The notes beneath the pieces are model-generated. The model searched no databases. It was not told the origin of the DNA and was given only the letters and a program-made list of their open reading frames with translations. From an uncultured Lachnospiraceae bacterium (GTDB taxonomy: Bacteria > Bacillota > Clostridia > Lachnospirales > Lachnospiraceae): DNA of 40,575 nucleotides. Positions 1 through 7,280 of the stretch are shown here, piece after piece; the first letter of the stretch is position 1; every line of letters starts with the position of its first letter. The position numbers and the translations under genes were made by a program. The DNA lies in contig CANQAR010000026.1 of NCBI GenBank assembly GCA_947588845.1, positions 1-40,575 on the forward strand, read 5' to 3'.

Positions 1-28
1 AATCTGACACAGTCAGAAAGGAAGGAGG

Positions 29-48
29 ATTCTCTCTTTGGAGAGAAT
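29..48 (+). promoter_or_regulatory. Leader hairpin between ribosome binding site and start codon of the EamA transporter
   Basis: ATTCTCTC and GAGAGAAT are perfect 8-base arms around a TTTG loop. The hairpin lies between an AAGGAGG at 22-28 and the ATG at 54. Folded, it would bring the distant AAGGAGG to within about 5 bases of the start codon. Unfolded, the GGAGAG at 40-45 in the 3' arm could serve as the ribosome binding site. It could therefore affect translation, but this is inference. Confidence 0.5.
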
Positions 49-53
49 ATAAA

Positions 54-944
54 ATGGAAGCAAAAAGAACAGGTAAAAACAGATCCGCATATGCAGGCGC
101 TGCGGTCATTGCCGCAGGCTGCATGTGGGGAAGCATGGGACTTTGGGTACGCCGTTTTTCGGCGGAAGGTCTGGACTCTCTGCAGATTCTGGCGCTGCGC
201 GCCGTGGTGGCGGCGGTTGTGCTTGGAATCTTTCTTCTTTTATATGACAGAAAACTTCTGCGGATTCGAATAAAGGATTTCTGGTGCTTTCTGGGGACCG
301 GGATTTTCAGTCTTTTATTTTTCGGATACTGCTATAACCGGACGATCCTGCTGACTTCCCTGTCGGTGGCCGCGATTCTGCTCTACACGGCTCCCGCCAT
401 GGTAATAATTATGTCAGTGTTTTTGTTTAAAGAGCGGATGACGAAGCGGAAGCTTTTTGCTCTTTTGCTGGCATTCGCGGGCTGTGTGCTGGTGACCGGC
501 GTGCTGGAAGGTTCGCAGGCCGTGAGCGCGCTGGGGATTCTGACCGGACTTGGCAGTGGTTTCGGGTATGCGCTGTATTCGATCTTCAGCAGATTTGCAC
601 TGGAGCGAGGATATCATCCTCTGACCATAACTTTTTACACGTTCGTGTGTACCCTGGCCGGTGCGCTGCCTCTTGCGGACTGGATGCCGATCGGCGATTT
701 TTTTGTTCAGAATTTCGGAAATCTGCCATATACGGTCGCCTACGGCGTTGTAACGACGGGACTGCCGTATATTCTCTATACTTCCGGACTGCGCTATGTG
801 GAGAACAGCAAAGCCTCGATCATGGCGACGGTCGAGCCGGTCGTGGCAACGCTGATCGGAGTACTGATCCTGCATGAGCAAATGACGGTTTTGAGCGGTG
901 CGGGTGTGGTGTTTGTGCTGGCTGCGCTGGTGGTGCTTTCGTAG
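54..944 (+). CDS. DMT-superfamily (EamA) inner-membrane transporter
   Basis: This 296-residue, very hydrophobic protein has about ten predicted membrane segments arranged as two EamA repeats, the usual size for the drug/metabolite transporter superfamily. The first repeat opens with AAGCMWGSMGLWVRRF and the second with GFGYALYSIFSRFAL. The conserved segment near the C-terminus, SIMATVEPVVATLIG, matches the family's last-but-one helix. Members export or import small metabolites or amino acids; the substrate cannot be read from sequence. The ATG at 54 begins directly at the first helix and follows a hairpin-containing leader. The gene stands alone here; the next gene is about 240 bases downstream and no clear terminator was seen. 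Confidence 0.9.
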   Translation: MEAKRTGKNRSAYAGAAVIAAGCMWGSMGLWVRRFSAEGLDSLQILALRAVVAAVVLGIFLLLYDRKLLRIRIKDFWCFLGTGIFSLLFFGYCYNRTILLTSLSVAAILLYTAPAMVIIMSVFLFKERMTKRKLFALLLAFAGCVLVTGVLEGSQAVSALGILTGLGSGFGYALYSIFSRFALERGYHPLTITFYTFVCTLAGALPLADWMPIGDFFVQNFGNLPYTVAYGVVTTGLPYILYTSGLRYVENSKASIMATVEPVVATLIGVLILHEQMTVLSGAGVVFVLAALVVLS

Positions 945-1182
945 AAATCAGTGAGGCATACTGTTGGGATCAAAAGATGCCAGATGTTCTGTCTCTTTTT
1001 TCGCTTTGTCCCGAGATAAAAATTCAAGGGTCTTTGATTTTGAAATTAACGCAGCGTTGTACAGGAGTTTTGTAAAGAAGATTTTCGGAGGATCAGAGAC
1101 AGTGCAGTCAGAAAGAGTAAAGGGAAGATTATGACGGCGTTCCGCGCTGCGGACACTGCCATGGAAAGGGAGTTGAGAGACG

Positions 1183-1431
1183 ATGACAGGAATTATCGAA
1201 ATTGATGTCCACAAGATGAACGTGGAGGAAGCGCTGAACGCGATTCAGAAACAGATTGATAATGCAGGAAAGAGCGTGTACCGGATTCGCGTGATTCATG
1301 GATACCATGGGGGAACCCGAATCGCGGCAGGAATTCGGGAGGAATTCGGCTATGAGCGGGAACCGAAGGTGAAGCGGATTGTGATGGGGCAGAATCAGGG
1401 GATCACGGAGCTGATTCTGCGGGAATTTTAA
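1183..1431 (+). CDS. Small Smr-domain protein
   Basis: The 82-residue product is essentially one Smr (MutS2 C-terminal-like) domain. It opens with the typical strand TGIIEIDVHKMNVEEAL and carries RIRVIHGYHGGTRIAAG, which matches the domain's HG.G.G signature, although here as HGYHGGT. Stand-alone Smr proteins bind or nick nucleic acid; MutS2-type Smr domains act on branched DNA or on collided ribosomes. The specific role here is unknown. The start has GGGAG upstream with rather long spacing. The 238-base gap before it holds nothing clear beyond a small GC hairpin at about 1138-1155. A structured repeat begins 18 bases after the stop. Confidence 0.85.
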   Translation: MTGIIEIDVHKMNVEEALNAIQKQIDNAGKSVYRIRVIHGYHGGTRIAAGIREEFGYEREPKVKRIVMGQNQGITELILREF

Positions 1432-1448
1432 AGAAGTTATTATATAAT

Positions 1449-1503
1449 GTCTGCTGATGCAGACCTGAATCCCACGCGCAAAACTTGCAAGCGAGTTTTG
1501 AAA
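1449..1503. repeat. Dispersed structured repeat, family C copy 1
   Basis: Two adjacent hairpins are visible: GTCTGC-tgat-GCAGAC at 1449-1464 and CAAAACTTGC-aa-GCGAGTTTTG at 1479-1500. The block aligns without gaps to 13275-13329. About 52 bases align with roughly 17 differences, all but one of them transitions. The second stem shows one compensatory change (C-G to T-A) and three wobble-preserving changes between the copies, although two of its pairs are lost in copy 2. Confidence 0.65.
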
Positions 1504-1510
1504 TCTTTCC

Positions 1511-1564
1511 TTGCACTGGTCTTCTGAAAAATATATAATATTTCCTGAGATTATAGGAAATATT
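1511..1564 (+). promoter_or_regulatory. Promoter and operator-like palindrome of the HTH-AAA-nuclease gene
   Basis: TTGCAC at 1511-1516 and TATAAT at 1534-1539 are separated by 17 bases, a good sigma-A promoter. A perfect inverted repeat, AATATTTCCT and AGGAAATATT at 1537-1546 and 1555-1564, overlaps the -10 box and the start region. The gene it controls encodes an N-terminal helix-turn-helix, so autoregulation is plausible. A strong AAGGAGG lies at about 1574 before the ATG at 1588. Confidence 0.7.
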
Positions 1565-1587
1565 TCTGATAAAAAGGAGGAAATATC

Positions 1588-3459
1588 ATGCCTGACGGAA
1601 ATATGATCGGAAGCAGCAAGGCTGCTGAAATTTTGCGGATGAGTCCCCGCAGAGTCGGACAGCTGTGCAGCGAGGGCAGGCTGGAGGGCGCAAGAAAGAT
1701 CGGACGGAACTGGTTTGTGCCGGAGGAAAGTGTTCTGGCGCTGATAAAAAAGAAGGATTCCGGCAGGAAGCAAAAATCTGCAGAGAAAGAGACACGCCTT
1801 CCCTGTGCGGTTGGAAGTACTTCGTACAGGGAGATCCGGGAAGAAAGCTATTATGTGGATAAGACGCTTCTTATTCGTGATTTGATTGATGATAAAAATG
1901 CAGTCACTTTGTTTACCAGGCCGAGGAGATTTGGAAAAACGCTGGCGCTGAGTATGATCAGGACTTTTTTTGAGAAAACACAGGAAGATACCTCTGTTTA
2001 TTTTAAGGATATGAATATCTGGCGGTGCGGAGAAAAGTATACGCGGCAGCAGGGAAAATATCCGGTTGTCTGGCTGACTTTCAAAGATATAAAGTTCAAT
2101 AACTGGAAAGACTCCATGGAGGCTTTTTGTCTGGTCTTAAAAGACGAATACAAGCGGCATGCGGAACTCTCCGACAACCCGGAACTGGATGAGGATGACA
2201 GAGATTATTACCGCAGAATGATCCGAAAGGAGTTGAGTCCGGTCGAATATACGCGCTCCCTGCTTATTCTTACCAGGATGCTGAAAAAAGTGCATGACAC
2301 AAATGTGGTAATTCTGATTGATGAGTATGACACGCCCATCCAGCAGGGATATTCCTGCGGATTTTATGAGGATGTCATTGCTTTTATGAGGAATTTTCTT
2401 TCTGGCGGACTGAAAGACAATGAAAATCTGGCTTTTAGCGTACTCACTGGTATCCTGCGGATATCAAAAGAAAATTTGTTCAGCGGACTTAACAACCTTA
2501 CGGTAAACACGGTAATCGATCAGAAATACAGTGAGTACTTTGGATTTACGCGCAAAGAGGTAAAAGCTCTGGCTGACTATTATGGAAAAGCAGAAAAAAT
2601 CGGGGAAATCGAAGACTGGTATGACGGATATCTGTTTGGAAATACGGAAATTTTTAATCCCTGGTCCGTGATGAATTATTTCAGCAGTGATCTGCAGCCC
2701 AAAGCATTCTGGGCCAATACCAGCGACAATGCGGTTATCCGGGAAATTCTGAAAAATATTACGCCGGAAATTTCAAAAGAACTGACATTGTTGCTTCAGG
2801 GAGAAACGATTCATACATTTTTGGATATGGAAGTTCTGTATCCCAGACTTGCGGATGAACCAGAGCATATCCTGAGTTTTCTTCTTGTGGCCGGGTATTT
2901 AAAACTTGTGGAGCCTGTCCTGGAGACGGAGACGGGCACTTATGGAGTGCTTGCTCTGCCGAATAAAGAAGTCCGCCGCATTTACCGGACAGAAATTACA
3001 GGTTGGCTGCGCAGTGTAGCTTCCGGAAATATCGTATCAGGTATAGAGAACGCGCTGATGAAAAATGACGGGGAGAGTCTTCAGAGAAACCTGCGGTTGT
3101 TCATGCTTCGGTCAGTCAGCAATTTTGACGGTGCGGCGGAAGGGGTTTATCACGGTATGGTGCTGGGGCTGACTGCAGTCATGGCGGGGAGATATCGGAT
3201 CCGTTCCAATCGGGAAGTGGGAGAGGGCCGGTTTGATCTGCAGATGGAGCCGGAAGTTCCACAGTTTCCGGGGATAGTTATGGAATTTAAAGCGGTCAGA
3301 AAAGGAGAACGTGTTTCGCTGGAGGAGAAAGCTCTGGAGGCGCTGAAGCAGATTGAAGACAGGAAATATGATACGGATCTGAAGGAAAAAGGCTGTTATA
3401 CCATATACAGGTACGGAATTGCTTTCTGCGGCAAGGATGTGGCGGTAGAAACAGAATAG
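1588..3459 (+). CDS. HTH-AAA ATPase-like protein with C-terminal PD-(D/E)XK nuclease domain
   Basis: The 623-residue protein combines three parts. Residues 6-55 resemble an excisionase/MerR-type DNA-binding helix-turn-helix (SSKAAEILRMSPRRVGQ, then a wing ending RNWFVPEESV). Residues 75-400 match the AAA-ATPase-like family PF09820, with YYVDKTLLI, the phosphate-binding RPRRFGKTL at 111-119 and the Walker B stretch VVILIDEYDTP at 240-250. The C-terminal domain matches the PD-(D/E)XK family PF08011, with RFDL followed by IVMEFKAV. The biological role of this abundant gut-anaerobe family is not established. The copies at 10917 and 33670 lack the helix-turn-helix, so this one is a fusion variant. 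It has its own promoter with an overlapping palindrome, and a strong ribosome binding site sets the start. Confidence 0.85.
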   Translation: MPDGNMIGSSKAAEILRMSPRRVGQLCSEGRLEGARKIGRNWFVPEESVLALIKKKDSGRKQKSAEKETRLPCAVGSTSYREIREESYYVDKTLLIRDLIDDKNAVTLFTRPRRFGKTLALSMIRTFFEKTQEDTSVYFKDMNIWRCGEKYTRQQGKYPVVWLTFKDIKFNNWKDSMEAFCLVLKDEYKRHAELSDNPELDEDDRDYYRRMIRKELSPVEYTRSLLILTRMLKKVHDTNVVILIDEYDTPIQQGYSCGFYEDVIAFMRNFLSGGLKDNENLAFSVLTGILRISKENLFSGLNNLTVNTVIDQKYSEYFGFTRKEVKALADYYGKAEKIGEIEDWYDGYLFGNTEIFNPWSVMNYFSSDLQPKAFWANTSDNAVIREILKNITPEISKELTLLLQGETIHTFLDMEVLYPRLADEPEHILSFLLVAGYLKLVEPVLETETGTYGVLALPNKEVRRIYRTEITGWLRSVASGNIVSGIENALMKNDGESLQRNLRLFMLRSVSNFDGAAEGVYHGMVLGLTAVMAGRYRIRSNREVGEGRFDLQMEPEVPQFPGIVMEFKAVRKGERVSLEEKALEALKQIEDRKYDTDLKEKGCYTIYRYGIAFCGKDVAVETE

Positions 3460-3560
3460 CTGTAAGTGTCTGGGAAAAACAAACGCAGCGTCCGCTTTCG
3501 ACTTACGTAGGGAACAGAATCAACTATTCGTGTAATTTAATGTAAAAATAAAGAAAACTT

Positions 3561-4568
3561 TGCGAGAGGGCGCTCACGGCGCTGAAATATTTTTGTGAAA
3601 ATGCTCCGGATTACCATGTGATCGCGGCGGGGAGTCTGCTCGGCGTTGCGGTGAACAGAGCGAGATTTTCTTTTCCTGTGGGGAAGGTCGATATAAAGAC
3701 GCTGTATCCCATGGATCTGGAGGAATTTATGAAAGCTCTGGGGGAGGATGTTTTGGCGGAGCAGATCAGAAAGAGTTTCCAGACGGATACGCCTTTGCCG
3801 CAGGCGCTGCACGATGCGGCAATGCGGCTTTACCGTCAGTATCTTGTGGTTGGAGGTATGCCGGAATGCGTGATGCAATATGCCAGTACGAAAGATTTTA
3901 TTCTTGTCCGTCATACGCAGGATACAATTCTGACCAGCTATCTGAATGATATGAGCAAGTACAACAATTTGAACGAGATTAAAAAGACACGTCTCGCCTA
4001 TGATAATATCACGGTGCAGCTCTCAAAAAAGAATACCCGTTTCCAATATAAGCTTCTTAAGAAAGGCGGGAGAGCCTCCGAGTTTGAGAATGCCATAGAA
4101 TGGCTTTGCCTGTCCGGGATTGTGTCGCAGGTGTATAAGGTTGAGCAGGCCAGGAAGCCTCTGGAAAATTATCGGGATATCGATGCGTTTAAGATTTATG
4201 TCTCGGATCTGGGACTGCTCTGCGCAAAGAAGGATCTGACTGCCGGCGATATACTTTATATGACAGAGGAACTGGATGATTTTAAAGGCGGGCTTACTGA
4301 GAATTATGTAAATGTGCAGCTTACGATAAATGGATATCAGACGTATTACTGGGAGTCCGCACGTGGAGCGGAAATTGATTTTGTGATCCAGAGGGAAGGG
4401 CGGCTTATCCCCATCGAGGTTAAGTCAGCCGATAATACAAAGGCCAAAAGTCTGAAAATTTATATGGATACGTATAAACCTGATTACGCGATCAAGTTGT
4501 CAGCAAAAAATTTTGGCTTTGAGGACGGGAAGAAAACAGTTCCTCTCTATGCCGCGTTTTGCATCTGA
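3561..4568 (+). pseudogene. 5'-truncated DUF4143-type ATPase (AAA_14/DUF4143)
   Basis: The reading frame is open from the TGC at 3561 and reads CERALTALKYFCENAPDY before IAAGSLLGVAV, the standard sequence just after Walker B in AAA_14/DUF4143 proteins. An in-frame TAA at 3549 precedes it, and the upstream 90 bases contain no P-loop or DEIQ motif. The N-terminal third with the ATP-binding loop is therefore missing. The rest, about 335 residues, is intact and ends with the DUF4143 nuclease-like region (GAEIDFVIQREGRLIPIEVK). A GTG at 3618 could start a shorter protein but has no good ribosome binding site. This is most likely a deletion remnant next to the unrelated AAA gene upstream. Confidence 0.8.
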
Positions 4569-4605
4569 AGATAGCGCAGCTTTGTCATAAAAGAAATCTT
4601 GAAAA

Positions 4606-4775
4606 AAGGGGCTGTCGGGAAATATCTGGCAGGACTTGTTACAAATTCGCTGTTCATCTTGTCTGTGTTACATCTGTCTGCGACGGACTACATCCGCCTT
4701 CAGACATCTGTCACAGACATGTGTACAACCAGATTATAACAAGTTCCTGGCTGACGTATTTCCTGACAGCCCTTT
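4606..4775. mobile_element. ~170-base palindromic MITE-like element
   Basis: The left end AAGGGGCTGTCGGGAAAT and the right end ATTTCCTGACAGCCCTTT are inverted copies. Complementarity continues inward: the left arm through 4641 and the right from 4737 both reach the outer TTGTTA/TAACAA, and an inner pair TGTCTGTG and CACAGACA flanks the centre. The whole element can fold into one long hairpin and codes for nothing. The GGGGCTGTCG end resembles terminal repeats of IS1182-like elements; this link is from memory. A shorter relative lies at 36613-36678. Confidence 0.65.
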
Positions 4776-4780
4776 GTTGC

Positions 4781-4840
4781 GAACGCGCCCGCGACAAGGA
4801 GAGAAACGGACAAAGGAAGTTTCTCGAATCTGCGCGAGGC
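4781..4840 (+). repeat. 60-base direct repeat, copy 1
   Basis: Copy 1 starts GAACGCGCCCGCGACAAGG and matches 4918-4977 at 51 of 60 positions; all nine differences are transitions. It contains the hairpin arms GAGAAAC and GTTTCTC. In copy 2 the second arm is GTTTCTT, which keeps the pair as G-U. Confidence 0.7.
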
Positions 4841-4917
4841 AAGCGAGGGAGGAGAGTGGATGCGGAGCCGGATTCATGCGAGAGCAGTGAAGGAGGAAGA
4901 GCAGATATGAACCGCGC

Positions 4918-4977
4918 GAACGCGCCCGCGATAAGGAGAGAAACGAACGAAGAAAGTTTCTTGAGTCTGTGCGAAAC
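4918..4977 (+). repeat. 60-base direct repeat, copy 2
   Basis: Copy 2 starts GAACGCGCCCGCGATAAGG, 137 bases after copy 1 and in the same orientation. It differs only by transitions, and the hairpin is retained through a wobble pair. Confidence 0.7.
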
Positions 4978-4990
4978 AAAAATAAACATC

Positions 4991-5019
4991 TTGACAGGAA
5001 ATATACTAATAGATATAAT
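4991..5019 (+). promoter_or_regulatory. Perfect consensus promoter upstream of the TetR gene
   Basis: TTGACA at 4991-4996 and TATAAT at 5014-5019 are spaced by exactly 17 bases. The next start codon is at 5183, implying a leader of about 155 bases. The surrounding AT-rich DNA is typical of a strong sigma-A promoter. Confidence 0.75.
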
Positions 5020-5182
5020 TATAGACATAGTGATTATAAAAATACAGATATGTAATAACTCGATGACGGGGAATAACCGTATTACAGTTCGTACATCAGA
5101 TATTCTGCGAGGTGATTTTCGCGCAGACCATGAGCAGCAGTAACAGTAACTTTCCGGCTATGGGAAGGGAGGCGCATATTAT

Positions 5183-5752
5183 ATGGAAGAAAAAAATTCG
5201 AGGAAAATGGATCGCCGCACCATGTACACCCGCATGGTTATTAAGGAGGCGCTGCTGGTGCTCCTTGGGGAAATGGATTTTTCGGAGATTACGGTGGCGG
5301 GTCTTTGCCGCGAGGCGGAGATCAACCGCGGCACTTTTTATCTGCATTACAATGGGATTGATCAGGTCGTGGAGGAACTGCTCGACGACGCGCTGGCAAA
5401 TTCTCACAGTGTATTGCAGCAGGTCGGATGCGGGATTTCTGCGGGAGAGAAATGCGGATATCCTTTCTGTCAGTTTCTGAGGGAAAATAAAAAGTATCAG
5501 GCGCTCTTTTTTTCTGATTCGCTGCGGCCATATGTGCTCAGGCGTGTGGCGGACATCTCGAAAGACCGTCTGGCGGACAGATTGAAGGAGGAGTCTGGCT
5601 GTTCGGAAAAGGTTTTGCAGGCACTGTATCATTTTCAGATCAATGGCTGCCTCTCGATCTGCAAGCATTATGTTGACGCGCCGGACGAGGAGTGGACTGA
5701 GATTCAGCAGGGCGTGGACCGTTTTCTGAGAACGGGATTTCAGAATCTGTAA
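5183..5752 (+). CDS. TetR/AcrR-family transcriptional regulator
   Basis: The 189-residue product has the TetR layout. The N-terminal helix-turn-helix spans about residues 20-60, with ITVAGLCREAEINRGTFYLH as the core, where the second helix and the tyrosine-rich recognition helix are characteristic. A divergent ligand-binding domain follows; its C-terminal stretch QINGCLSICKHYVD resembles the TetR_C_7-type domain of clostridial members. Such proteins repress nearby transport or detoxification genes when no ligand is bound. The adjacent genes on the same strand encode a cysteine-rich protein and a MoxR/VWA pair, but co-regulation is unproven. A GGGAGG sits about 12 bases before the ATG, and a consensus promoter lies at 4991. 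Confidence 0.85.
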   Translation: MEEKNSRKMDRRTMYTRMVIKEALLVLLGEMDFSEITVAGLCREAEINRGTFYLHYNGIDQVVEELLDDALANSHSVLQQVGCGISAGEKCGYPFCQFLRENKKYQALFFSDSLRPYVLRRVADISKDRLADRLKEESGCSEKVLQALYHFQINGCLSICKHYVDAPDEEWTEIQQGVDRFLRTGFQNL

Positions 5753-5852
5753 AGAATCAGGAAAATGATAACCATGACAAAAGGGGCAAATGACGGTTTC
5801 TGTGGTTTCAAAATTTGCAAAGAACAGAAAAGGTGAGAAGGAGGGATATCAT

Positions 5853-6125
5853 ATGTTGTTTGAAGGATGCCAGGGAAAAGAGGGAGTGAAGATACTGGAA
5901 AAGGTCTGTCCCGATTGCGGAAACGTTGTGGAGATGATGTCCACGGATGTGTGTACGGAGTGCGATCAGTGCGGACATTTCTTTTACAATGATCAGATGG
6001 ACTGTGTCTGGACCTGCCCGAACGCGGTAAAGTGTGTCGGAGAACATCTTTACGCGCGGCTGCAGGAGGCGAAGGAGCTGGAAGAGATCGAACTGCGCGA
6101 GTTTGAGGACTCGGATGAGTGGTAG
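5853..6125 (+). CDS. Cysteine-rich small protein with zinc-ribbon-like motifs
   Basis: The 90-residue product carries CPDCG, CTECDQCG and CVWTCPNAVKC, enough cysteines to bind one or two metal ions, followed by an acidic, glutamate-rich C-terminal helix ending FEDSDEW. The ATG at 5853 is preferred over upstream in-frame codons because GAAGGAGGG lies about 8 bases before it. No characterised family was recognised. It precedes the MoxR-type ATPase by about 90 bases in the same direction and may belong to the same transcription unit, perhaps as a metal-sensing or redox partner. That role is inference from position only. Confidence 0.7.
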   Translation: MLFEGCQGKEGVKILEKVCPDCGNVVEMMSTDVCTECDQCGHFFYNDQMDCVWTCPNAVKCVGEHLYARLQEAKELEEIELREFEDSDEW

Positions 6126-6218
6126 GAGTGCAGGAAGGTAAGGTAATAAAGAGATGGCCGTCTGGTTGGTCCATTGCATGCGAAAATTAAACATAACAAG
6201 GGGACAGGAGGATTGAAG

Positions 6219-7259
6219 ATGAGAAATCATTTTCATGATGTTTTGTGCCTGAGTGAGGTGAAAGGAATGGATATAAACATGAACAAGGAAAATCATATTC
6301 AGAATTATTTACAGGAACAGGGGATCTCGCAGGAGCTGATCTCCCAGGTGGAAGAATTTCGGAAGATGTACGAGGTGGATCCGCTGGTTGAGGAACGGAT
6401 CGCCGATCCGGAGATGCCGTTCTATGGAAAGGATACGCTGGAGATTGCGATCACCGCGATTCTGCAGGGGGAAAATCTACTGCTGTCCGGGGGAAAGGCC
6501 ACGGGAAAGAACGTCCTCTGTGAGACGTTGTCCTGGATTTTCGGGCGTCCGGCCTATGATATCTCGTTTCATGTAAATACGGACAGCGCTTCTCTGATCG
6601 GGACGGACACGTTCCGGAATAATGAAGTCCAGCTTCGAAAGGGCCCAGTATACCAGTGCGCGGAATTTGGCGGATTCGGTATTCTGGATGAGATTAACAT
6701 GGCAAAAAATGACGCGGTCTCCGTGCTTCACGCTACGCTCGACCACAGGCGGAGGATTGATGTTCCAGGATACAACCGGATTCTGCTTCACCCGGCGGCC
6801 AGATTTATCGGTACGATGAATCAGGGTTATGCGGGGACACGCGAACTGAACGAGGCGCTGGTGTCCCGTTTCCTGGTGGTGGATATGCCGAAGCTGGACG
6901 AGGAGACGCTGACGTTCCTTCTGCGGAAGCGTTTTCCGGATATGAAACAGGAGGCGCTTACGCAGTTTGCCGGGCTGTTTCTTGATCTGCAGAGGAAAGC
7001 TGACAATGGCGAAATCTCCACGAAGTCTCTGGATCTTCGAGGGCTGATCGCCGGGATCAAGACGATCCGTTCCGGTCTTTCGCCGGCCAAAGCAGTCCGC
7101 ATCGGCATTCTGAACAAGAGTTTTGACGCGTTCGAAAAGGAGATCCAGGAGGATGTCGCCAATACGAGAATTCCTCGAAGCTGGACGAGAGCTGATGTTT
7201 TTGAGTTATTGCCGGCTTCGGATCCGCGTTTCGATTCCGCGAAGCTGAATCAGGGATGA
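6219..7259 (+). CDS. MoxR-type AAA+ ATPase
   Basis: The 346-residue protein is a MoxR/CbbQ/NorQ-like AAA+ ATPase. It shows Walker A as GGKATGKN, Walker B as GILDEINMAK, sensor 1 as GTMNQGYAGT, and the arginine-containing ELNEALVSRF. The Walker A ends in Asn where Ser or Thr is usual. These ATPases work with a VWA-domain partner, the next gene, to remodel or activate a target protein complex in the cytoplasm. The ATG at 6219 follows GGACAGGAGG; ATGs at 6267 and 6279 are possible alternatives. The gap to the next gene is 21 bases, which supports an operon. The client protein is not encoded in an obvious way nearby. Confidence 0.85.
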   Translation: MRNHFHDVLCLSEVKGMDINMNKENHIQNYLQEQGISQELISQVEEFRKMYEVDPLVEERIADPEMPFYGKDTLEIAITAILQGENLLLSGGKATGKNVLCETLSWIFGRPAYDISFHVNTDSASLIGTDTFRNNEVQLRKGPVYQCAEFGGFGILDEINMAKNDAVSVLHATLDHRRRIDVPGYNRILLHPAARFIGTMNQGYAGTRELNEALVSRFLVVDMPKLDEETLTFLLRKRFPDMKQEALTQFAGLFLDLQRKADNGEISTKSLDLRGLIAGIKTIRSGLSPAKAVRIGILNKSFDAFEKEIQEDVANTRIPRSWTRADVFELLPASDPRFDSAKLNQG

Positions 7260-7280
7260 TGTGTTTGAGAGGTGACGTGC

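Larger units (their letters stand above)
4569..5182. other. 614-base repeat-rich gap without a credible gene
   Basis: This stretch holds a ~170-base palindromic element, a pair of 60-base direct repeats and a consensus promoter, each listed separately. An open frame across it shows no family signature and is made of these repeats, so it is not called as a gene. Confidence 0.7.

Noticed and set aside
4559-5143. Long open frame of about 194 residues after the DUF4143 pseudogene
   Set aside because: It runs through the palindromic element and direct repeats, has no family signature or ribosome binding site and a repeat-driven composition.
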